Below are positions 57,771 to 64,000 of a stretch of DNA of 64,000 nucleotides, in pieces (position 1 is the stretch's first letter; every line of letters begins with the position of its first letter). The position numbers and the translations under genes are program-made. The notes beneath the pieces are model-generated. The model was given only the letters and a program-made list of their open reading frames with translations. It searched no databases and was not told where the DNA came from. Origin of the DNA: Stutzerimonas degradans (lineage in GTDB: Bacteria; Pseudomonadota; Gammaproteobacteria; Pseudomonadales; Pseudomonadaceae); the NCBI RefSeq assembly GCF_024448505.1, contig NZ_JAMOHV010000004.1, positions 62,001-126,000 on the forward strand, read 5' to 3'.

Positions 57771-60329
57771 TCATGGCGCGCGCCGACTCCGGTTGGGCGT
57801 GCCGTCCTTGCGCGCGCGTGGCGTGCGCGGCCGTGACATTTCGCGCTCCACGACCGGCATGACCCCCGCATCGGCCTGGTAGCCGCCGGGGCCGGCAGCC
57901 TGGTCCAGCTCGGTGACCATGCGGCGGATGCGGTCGGCGAGCTTCTCCGAACTCATGCTTTCGCGGAAACGCTCCACCAGCAGCGGAAAGGCCAGCGGCG
58001 TCGGCCGCTGCAGCTGGCGCAGGTCCAGACGGCGAGCCTGCAGGCGGCGCAGCGTCTGCTCCAGCCTGTCGACGTCCAGCTCCTGGCGCAGCACTTCCTC
58101 CTCGGCCTGGCCGAGCAGCAGATTGTCCGGGTCGTACTGGCGGAACACGTCGAAGAACAGACCGCTGGAGGCCTGCAGCTGGCGTGCGCTCTTCTGCGCG
58201 CCGGGATAGCCGGAAAATACCAGCCCGGCGATCCGCGCGATCTCGCGAAAGCGCCGCCGCGCCAGCTCGCCGGCGTTGAGGCTGGCGAGCACGTCGTGCA
58301 GCAGGTCGCGGCTGTCGAACAGGTGCGGCGTCAACTGGCTCGCCCAGTGCGGTTCGCTGGCCGAGAGCAGTTCCAGCCCGTAGTCGTTCACCGCGATGGA
58401 AAAGGTCAGCGGCTGGTGGCGGGCCATGCGCCAGGCGAGCAAGCTGGCCAGCCCCAGATGCACGTGGCGCCCGGCGAACGGGTAGAGGAACAGGTGCCAG
58501 CCCTCGCGCGAGCGCAGCAGTTCGGCCAACAGCGTTTCGCTGCGCGGCAGCGCCGACCAGGCCATCTGCACCTGCAGCAGCGGCTGCAGCAAGCGCATCT
58601 CGGCGCCATCGAATTCGCCGCGCGCGGCGGCGTCCAGCTGTTCGACCACCGCGTCGGCCAGCTCGCTGGAAAGCGGCATGCGCCCGCCGTTCCAGCGTGG
58701 CACGGCGGCCTTCCTGCCGGTGGCGCGGCTGACGTAGACGGTCATGTTCTCCACCCGCACCAATTCCAGCAGGCGTCCGGCGAAGAGGAAGCAGTCGCCG
58801 GGGCGCAGACGGGCGATGAAGCCTTCCTCGATGCTGCCCAGCGAGCGGCCGCTGCCGCCTCTGGCCCAGAACTTCACCGTCAGGCTGGCGTCGCTGACGA
58901 TGGTGCCGATGCTCATCCGATGACGCAGCGCGACGCGTCGGCTCGGCACCTTCCACAGCCCCGAGTCATCCGGCTCGACGCGCTGGTAGTCGGGGTAGGC
59001 GGTCAGCGAATGGCCGCCATGCCGCACGAAGGCCAGCGCCCATTGCCAGTGCGCCTCGTCCAGTTCGCGATAGGACCAGGTCTGGCGGACTTCAGCGAAC
59101 AGTTCGTCGGGACGGAAGCCGCCGGCCAGCGCCATGCTGACCAGATGCTGCACCAGCACGTCGAGCGGGCGTTGCGGCGCGCTGCGGGCCTCGATACGGC
59201 GTTCGGCAATCGCCTGCTGCGCGGCGGCGGCTTCGAGCACCTCAAGACTGTGGGTCGGCACCAGTGTCACCCGCGAGGTGCGGCCGGGCGCGTGACCGGA
59301 GCGCCCGGCGCGCTGCAGCAGGCGCGCCACGCCTTTCGGCGAGCCGATCTGCAGCACCCGTTCGACCGGCAGGAAGTCGACGCCCAGGTCCAGGCTGGAG
59401 GTGCACACCACGGCCTTCAGCGCGCCCTGCTTGAGCCCTTGTTCGACCCAGTCGCGCACCTCGCGCGCCAGCGAGCCGTGGTGCAGGGCGATCAGCCCGG
59501 CCCAGTCCGGACGGGCGTCGAGCAGCGCCTGATACCAGCGCTCGGCCTGCGAGCGGGTGTTGGTGAACACCAGGGTGGTGGACGCCGCGTCGATCTCCCC
59601 GACCACCTGCGTCAGCATGCGCAGGCCCAGATGCCCGGCCCAGGGGAAGCGCTCGATGCTCTCGGGTAGCAGGCTGTCGACCAGCAGCGGCTTGTCGATG
59701 CGTCCCTGGACCAGCCGGCCGCGGCCGGGGTGCAACAGCACCTGCAGCGCCTCGGGCAGATTGCCGAGCGTCGCCGACAGACCCCAGACGATCAGCCGCG
59801 GCTGCCACCGGCGCAGGCGTGCCAGCGCCAGTTGCAGCTGCACGCCACGCTTGTTGCCGAGCAGCTCGTGCCATTCGTCGACGACCAGCATCTGCAGCCC
59901 GGCAAAGGCCTGGCGGGCATCGGCACGGGTCAGCAGCAGGGTCAGGCTTTCGGGCGTGGTGACCAGCGCGCTCGGCAGCCGCCGGCCCTGGCGCGCGCGT
60001 TCGGCACTGCCGGTGTCGCCGGTGCGCAGGCCGATACTCCAGACGATGCCGAGTTCGTCGAGCGGCGCTTGCAGCGCGCGGGCGGTATCGGCCGCCAGCG
60101 CACGCATGGGGGTGATCCACAGCAGGCTGAGTGGGGCCGGCTGGCCTGAGCGAGGCATCTGCTGGGCGAAGCGCTCCAGCGCGGCCAGCCACACCGCGTA
60201 GGTCTTGCCCGAGCCAGTGGTCGCGTGCAGCAGCCCGGATTCGCCGTCGCGCACCGCTTGCCAGACCTCGCGCTGGAAGGTGAAGGGCTGCCAGCCGCGC
60301 GCGGCGAACCAGCGTTCGGCAAGGCTCAT
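57771..60329 (-). CDS. Ligase-associated DEXH-box helicase (Lhr type)
   Basis: The 852-residue protein has Walker A TTGSGKT at 37-43, the DEWH box at 151-154, a second RecA domain with HHGSL and [12 protein letters not shown], then a winged-helix and Lhr-core region that ends in a Pro/Arg-rich tail. Lhr helicases move 3-prime to 5-prime on single-stranded DNA and unwind RNA:DNA. In this context the enzyme is named a ligase-associated DNA damage response helicase. It is 37 bases after the ligase stop. The overlapping frame 57748-58956 is a shadow. Confidence 0.92.
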   Translation of the reverse strand: MSLAERWFAARGWQPFTFQREVWQAVRDGESGLLHATTGSGKTYAVWLAALERFAQQMPRSGQPAPLSLLWITPMRALAADTARALQAPLDELGIVWSIGLRTGDTGSAERARQGRRLPSALVTTPESLTLLLTRADARQAFAGLQMLVVDEWHELLGNKRGVQLQLALARLRRWQPRLIVWGLSATLGNLPEALQVLLHPGRGRLVQGRIDKPLLVDSLLPESIERFPWAGHLGLRMLTQVVGEIDAASTTLVFTNTRSQAERWYQALLDARPDWAGLIALHHGSLAREVRDWVEQGLKQGALKAVVCTSSLDLGVDFLPVERVLQIGSPKGVARLLQRAGRSGHAPGRTSRVTLVPTHSLEVLEAAAAQQAIAERRIEARSAPQRPLDVLVQHLVSMALAGGFRPDELFAEVRQTWSYRELDEAHWQWALAFVRHGGHSLTAYPDYQRVEPDDSGLWKVPSRRVALRHRMSIGTIVSDASLTVKFWARGGSGRSLGSIEEGFIARLRPGDCFLFAGRLLELVRVENMTVYVSRATGRKAAVPRWNGGRMPLSSELADAVVEQLDAAARGEFDGAEMRLLQPLLQVQMAWSALPRSETLLAELLRSREGWHLFLYPFAGRHVHLGLASLLAWRMARHQPLTFSIAVNDYGLELLSASEPHWASQLTPHLFDSRDLLHDVLASLNAGELARRRFREIARIAGLVFSGYPGAQKSARQLQASSGLFFDVFRQYDPDNLLLGQAEEEVLRQELDVDRLEQTLRRLQARRLDLRQLQRPTPLAFPLLVERFRESMSSEKLADRIRRMVTELDQAAGPGGYQADAGVMPVVEREMSRPRTPRARKDGTPNRSRRAP

Positions 60330-60366
60330 GCGTGCGCCTCGTGCGTGTGTTCGGGCGTCGGCCCGC

Positions 60367-62058
60367 TCATGGCAGCAGGGCCTTAAGCGTCGCCAGGGTA
60401 TCGGCCTCGTCCACGGGCTTGTCGTGGCGCCAGCGCAGCATGCGCGGGAAGCGCACGGCGATGCCGCTCTTGTGCCGGCTGCTGGCGGCGATGCCCTCGA
60501 AGCCCAGCTCGAACACCAGCGTCGGCGTCACCGAGCGTACCGGGCCGAATTTCTCCACCGTGGTCCGGCGCACGATGGCGTCGACCTGGCGCATTTCTTC
60601 GTCGGTCAGCCCCGAGTAGGCCTTGGCGAAGGGCACCAGCTTGCGCTCGGGATCGCCCGGCTCGCCGTCCCAGACGGCGAAGGTGAAGTCGGTATAGAGG
60701 CTGGCGCGCCGGCCGTGGCCGCGTTGGGCGTAGATCAGCACGGCGTCGATCGCATAGGGATCGATCTTCCACTTCCACCACAGGCCGACATCGCGGGTGC
60801 GGCCGACGCCGTATTGCCCGGCGCGGGCCTTGAGCATCATGCCCTCGACGCCGAGCGCGCGGGAGCGCTCGCGTTGGCGGGCGATCGCCGGCCAGTCCGC
60901 GCCGCGCACCCGCGGCGAGGCCAGCAGTGCCGGATGGCGGCACTGTTCGAGCAGCGTTTCGAGCTGCTGGCGGCGCTCGGCGTGCGGTCGCTGGCGCCAG
61001 TCCATGCCCTGCCATTCGAGCAGGTCGTAGGCCAGCACGACCACCGGCGCGGCGTCGAGCACCTTGGCGGTGAGGTTCTTGCGGCCGATGCGCTGTTGCA
61101 GCAGGGCGAACGGTTGCACGCCGAACGTCGTCGACTCGTGTGTTGCATCGAGTGGCACGTGGCGCAGGGCATCGTCCGTCTTCCAGACCACGATCTCGCC
61201 ATCGAGCACCGTGCCGTCCGGCAGGCAGTTGGCCAGCGCGCAGAGTTCCGGGAAGCGCTCGCTGACCAGCTCTTCGCCGCGCGACCAGATCCAGATCAGC
61301 CCGTCGCGCTTGACCAGCTGGGCGCGGATGCCGTCCCACTTCCACTCGATGTGCCAGTGGTCCGGTGGCCCGAGCAGTTCGTCGAAGCGCGCGACATCTG
61401 CCTGCAGCGGGTGCGCGAGGAAGAACGGGTAGGGTTGTCCGCCGCGCTGCGTGTGCTCGTCGTCGGATTCGGCAGCGATCAGCGCGCGGTAGCGCTCGGC
61501 GCTGGGATGGTGCGACAGGTCGGTGTAGCCCACCAGCCGCTGCGCCACCCGCTTGGGGTCAAGGTCGGCGAGCGACGCCAGCGCGCGGGTGACCAGCAGT
61601 TTCGACACACCGACGCGAAAGGCGCCGGTGATCAGCTTGATGCAGACCAGCAGGCTGCGTCGGTCCAGCTGCCCCCAGAACACCGGCAGCCGCGCGGCCA
61701 GTTCCTCGGGCGGCAATCCGCGCAGCGGCAGCAGACGCTCCTGCATCCATTGCGCCAGACCGGCATCGCTGCAGTGTTCGGCCTCGGGCATCAGCAGCGA
61801 GATGGTTTCGGCCAGGTCGCCGACTGCCTGGTAGCTTTCCTCGAACAGCCATTCCGGCAGCGCGGCGGTGCGCCTCGCCGTCTCGCGCAGCAGCCGCGTC
61901 GGCACCAGTTGTCGGGGACGGCCACCGGCGAGGAAATACACCGCCCAGGCGGCGTCCTCGGCCGGCGCCTCGCGAAAGTAGTCGCGCATCGCCGCCAGTT
62001 TGGCGTTGCTCGAGGTGGTGGCGTCGAGGCGGGCGTAGAGATCGGCGAAGGCTTTCAT
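60367..62058 (-). CDS. ATP-dependent DNA ligase (ligase-associated repair cluster)
   Basis: The 563-residue protein has an N-terminal helical DNA-binding domain (about 1-200), the adenylation domain with Lys240 in [10 protein letters not shown], and an OB-fold C-terminus ([20 protein letters not shown]). It seals nicks using ATP. Most bacteria rely on NAD-dependent LigA, so this is a repair ligase. Its ATG overlaps the exonuclease stop by 4 bases. The family is linked to resistance to cross-linking agents in some bacteria. Confidence 0.93.
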   Translation of the reverse strand: MKAFADLYARLDATTSSNAKLAAMRDYFREAPAEDAAWAVYFLAGGRPRQLVPTRLLRETARRTAALPEWLFEESYQAVGDLAETISLLMPEAEHCSDAGLAQWMQERLLPLRGLPPEELAARLPVFWGQLDRRSLLVCIKLITGAFRVGVSKLLVTRALASLADLDPKRVAQRLVGYTDLSHHPSAERYRALIAAESDDEHTQRGGQPYPFFLAHPLQADVARFDELLGPPDHWHIEWKWDGIRAQLVKRDGLIWIWSRGEELVSERFPELCALANCLPDGTVLDGEIVVWKTDDALRHVPLDATHESTTFGVQPFALLQQRIGRKNLTAKVLDAAPVVVLAYDLLEWQGMDWRQRPHAERRQQLETLLEQCRHPALLASPRVRGADWPAIARQRERSRALGVEGMMLKARAGQYGVGRTRDVGLWWKWKIDPYAIDAVLIYAQRGHGRRASLYTDFTFAVWDGEPGDPERKLVPFAKAYSGLTDEEMRQVDAIVRRTTVEKFGPVRSVTPTLVFELGFEGIAASSRHKSGIAVRFPRMLRWRHDKPVDEADTLATLKALLP

Positions 62059-63071
62059 TCAGCCTCCGGCAGCGTGGCATCGTCCTCTTCGCCGTACTCG
62101 GTATCGAAAGCCTGGGCGTCCAGGCCGCGCTCCTCGCGCAGATAGCGCACCAGCGCGGCGACCGAGCCGTGGGTGACCATCACCCGCTCGGCGCCGCTCT
62201 GCTCGATGGCCCAGAGCAGGCCCGGCCAGTCGGCGTGATCGGACAGCACGAAGCCGCGATCCACGCCGCGTCGCCGGCGCGTGCCGCGCAGCATCATCCA
62301 GCCGCTGGCGAAGGCGTCGGCGTAATCGCCGAAACGGCGCATCCAGGTGCTGCCGCCGGCCGAGGGCGGGGCGATGACGATCGCCTGCTTCAGACGCGGG
62401 TCGTTGCGCGGCAGATCGCCGGCGTAGAGCGTTTCCGGCAGCGCGACGCCGGCCTGGCGGTAGACCCGGTTGAGCGGCTCGACCGCGCCGTGCACGACGA
62501 TCGGGCCGATGCCGGCGTCCAGCCCGTGAAGGATGCGCTGGGCCTTGCCGAAGGCGTAGCAGAACAGCACCGAGGTGCGGCCGACGGCGGCATTGGCGCG
62601 CCACCAGTCGTTGATCTCGCGGAACACCTGCGCCTGTGCCGGCCAGCGATAAATCGGCAGGCCGAAGGTCGATTCGCTGATGAAGGTATGGCAGCGCACC
62701 GGCTCGAAGGCGGCGCAGGTGGCGTCCGGTTCGACCTTGTAGTCGCCGGAGGCGACCCAGACCTCGCCGCGATACTCCAGGCGAATCTGCGCCGAGCCGA
62801 GCACGTGGCCGGCTGGATGCAGGCTCAGCCGGACGCCGTGGTGGGCGATCGCTTCGCCGTAGGCGAGGGTCTGCAGCGGCATGTCGGCGCCGATGCGCGA
62901 GCGCAGGATGCCGGCGCTGTCCTGGCTCGCCAGGTAGTGGCCCATGCCCCAGCGCGCGTGGTCGCCGTGGGCGTGAGTGATGACGGCGCGTTCGACCGGG
63001 CGCCACGGATCGATATGGAAATCGCCGGGCGGGCAGTACAGGCCTTCGGGACGGGCAACGACAAGGTCCAT
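62055..63071 (-). CDS. Ligase-associated exonuclease (metallo-beta-lactamase fold)
   Basis: The 338-residue protein has HAHGDHARW at about 33-41, ESTFGLPIYRW, and late DH in VLSDHADWPGLL, all metal ligands of the beta-CASP/SNM1-like nuclease fold. It is annotated in this cluster as a ligase-associated DNA damage response exonuclease. It is the first gene of the four-gene unit and is translationally coupled to the ligase. Confidence 0.92.
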   Translation of the reverse strand: MDLVVARPEGLYCPPGDFHIDPWRPVERAVITHAHGDHARWGMGHYLASQDSAGILRSRIGADMPLQTLAYGEAIAHHGVRLSLHPAGHVLGSAQIRLEYRGEVWVASGDYKVEPDATCAAFEPVRCHTFISESTFGLPIYRWPAQAQVFREINDWWRANAAVGRTSVLFCYAFGKAQRILHGLDAGIGPIVVHGAVEPLNRVYRQAGVALPETLYAGDLPRNDPRLKQAIVIAPPSAGGSTWMRRFGDYADAFASGWMMLRGTRRRRGVDRGFVLSDHADWPGLLWAIEQSGAERVMVTHGSVAALVRYLREERGLDAQAFDTEYGEEDDATLPEAE

Positions 63072-63183
63072 GACGACGTCTGGCTGGAGGGCTTGCAGTG
63101 TTGGAACCCGGCGCGGCGCCGCGAGTTCGTTTGCCAGGCGAAGGGTTCGGCGGGGCAGGGCGGCGACCGACCCGCCCGGCCGG

Positions 63184-63744
63184 TCAGTCCAGCAGCTTCA
63201 GGTGCGAGGTGTCTGGCGGCGGCACATCGCTGGCGCGGCGGCGTTCGCTCATGTCGCTGCCCACCGGCGCCAGGCTGAACTGCGAAAGGTCTACGCGCGG
63301 TGGCGTCGGTTCCGGCTGGGCGTCCTGCAGGTCGACGCCGACCGGGGCGATACCGAAGTCGGGCGCCTCGACGTCGGCGAACGCGGCCATGTACTCATCG
63401 CGCGGCACCACCTTGAGCGGGCCGGGCGCGCGACTTGTGGCATCGGCCACCGGAGCCGGCGCGGCGGATGCGGCATTGGCCGGCGGCGGTGCCAGTTCGA
63501 TTTCCTCGACATCCACCGGCATCGGCTTGACTTCGACCTGCGCGCCGGCGCGTTCCATCGCCAGGCGGTACTTCTCCACGGCGTCGAAATCCAGGTTCTG
63601 CTTGATGACGATGCGGCGTCCGGAAAACAGCAGAGCGATGCGCTGGGCATCGGCCTGGAACAGCCGGGTCAGGTTGGCTTCAACCTGTTCGAGGCGGGCG
63701 CCGGGAAGCAGCTGGCCGGAAAAGGCGATCTCGTAGAGGCTCAT
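63184..63744 (-). CDS. Hypothetical two-part protein
   Basis: The 186-residue protein has a compact N-terminal domain (about 1-75, FSGQLLPGARLEQVEANLTR and LFSGRRIVIKQNLDFDAVEK). I have seen this domain at the start of varied Pseudomonas proteins. It is followed by a Pro/Ala-rich disordered tail (about 78-186). There is no signal peptide or clear membrane segment. It lies between the SNF2 helicase and the repair cluster, 112 bases before the exonuclease. Function is unknown. Confidence 0.7.
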   Translation of the reverse strand: MSLYEIAFSGQLLPGARLEQVEANLTRLFQADAQRIALLFSGRRIVIKQNLDFDAVEKYRLAMERAGAQVEVKPMPVDVEEIELAPPPANAASAAPAPVADATSRAPGPLKVVPRDEYMAAFADVEAPDFGIAPVGVDLQDAQPEPTPPRVDLSQFSLAPVGSDMSERRRASDVPPPDTSHLKLLD

Positions 63745-63852
63745 CGGAAGGTCCTTGTGCGATGCGAGGGCGAGCGCGTGGATAGCCGGGCAAGCTTGGA
63801 CGAAAAGCCCGCCGCCATCCAGTGAGCACGTCCCATTGGCGAGTGTGGGTGT

Positions 63853-64000
63853 TCAGTCCGGCAGCGGCGCCAGCAGCGCATCGATATCGCTCTGCTGCAG
63901 GCGCCAGTCGTCCGTCCCGCCGCTGTCCAGCACGCCGCTGGCAAGCTCCGCCTTGCGCGTCTGCAGCTGCTGGATCTTCTCCTCGACGCTGCCGCGGGTG
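63853..64000 (-). CDS. SNF2-family helicase, C-terminal end (partial)
   Basis: The complement reads in frame to a stop at 63853. The last 48 residues include GSVEEKIQQLQTRKAELAS, then the end DIDALLAPLPD. This is the usual C-terminus of bacterial SNF2/RapA-like DEAD/DEAH helicases, after the last helicase motif. The rest lies beyond the right edge. Confidence 0.78.
   Translation of the reverse strand, partial: TRGSVEEKIQQLQTRKAELASGVLDSGGTDDWRLQQSDIDALLAPLPD

Overview
The window looks like chromosomal DNA of a GC-rich Pseudomonadaceae bacterium. The best guess is the Stutzerimonas (Pseudomonas) stutzeri group, judged from gene content and order rather than from any search. Nothing looks plasmid-borne. 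I saw no rRNA, tRNA, CRISPR array or insertion sequence. Almost all of the window is coding.

1-13.9 kb: chemotaxis and flagellum. A partial flgA faces outward on the left edge. It is followed on the + strand by cheV, cheR, flgBCDE and flgFGHIJKL. Two strong sigma-54 promoters, before flgB and before flgF, and a terminator after flgE divide the rod/hook genes into two transcription units. These genes build the rod, hook, P and L rings and hook-filament junction.

14-21.8 kb: a ComEA-like helix-hairpin-helix protein, a DUF1232 membrane protein, an overlapping three-gene operon (XRE regulator, unknown protein, Sel1-repeat protein), the tail-specific protease prc, a quinone oxidoreductase, aminopeptidase apeB and rluA. 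21.8-27 kb: minCDE (division-site placement), an LpxL/HtrB lipid A acyltransferase, and an exported alpha/beta hydrolase overlapping mlaA. 27-32 kb: a DUF485-actP acetate uptake operon, a short-chain dehydrogenase, a CynX-type transporter and an unknown gene.

32-41 kb: an osmoprotection island. Three co-directional genes (amidotransferase, GNAT/ATP-grasp synthetase, M42 peptidase) match the N-acetylglutaminylglutamine amide (NAGGN) pathway. A 7TMR-DISM hybrid sensor kinase and a UPF0270 gene lie just downstream. An AlgU-like promoter precedes the first gene. 41-45 kb: a LysR regulator, a DUF1127 protein, a TauE/SafE permease, a DUF3365 heme protein and mnmC.

45-55 kb: gacS, a TRIC-family protein, cysM, rlmD, relA and mazG, an order typical of Pseudomonas, then a DUF2058 protein. 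A palindromic intergenic element follows relA. 55-64 kb: a small proline-rich gene, an erythromycin-esterase-family protein, a 77-residue protein behind an AlgU-like promoter, and the ligase-associated DNA repair cluster (exonuclease, ATP-dependent ligase, Lhr-type helicase, PdeM). An unknown gene and the tail of a SNF2 helicase follow at the right edge.

The window is mainly core genome. The parts I find least explained are the XRE/unknown/Sel1 operon, the two AlgU-like promoters, the low-GC inserts in FlgE and FlgL, the palindromic element after relA, and the DnaA-box hairpin near 14.6 kb.
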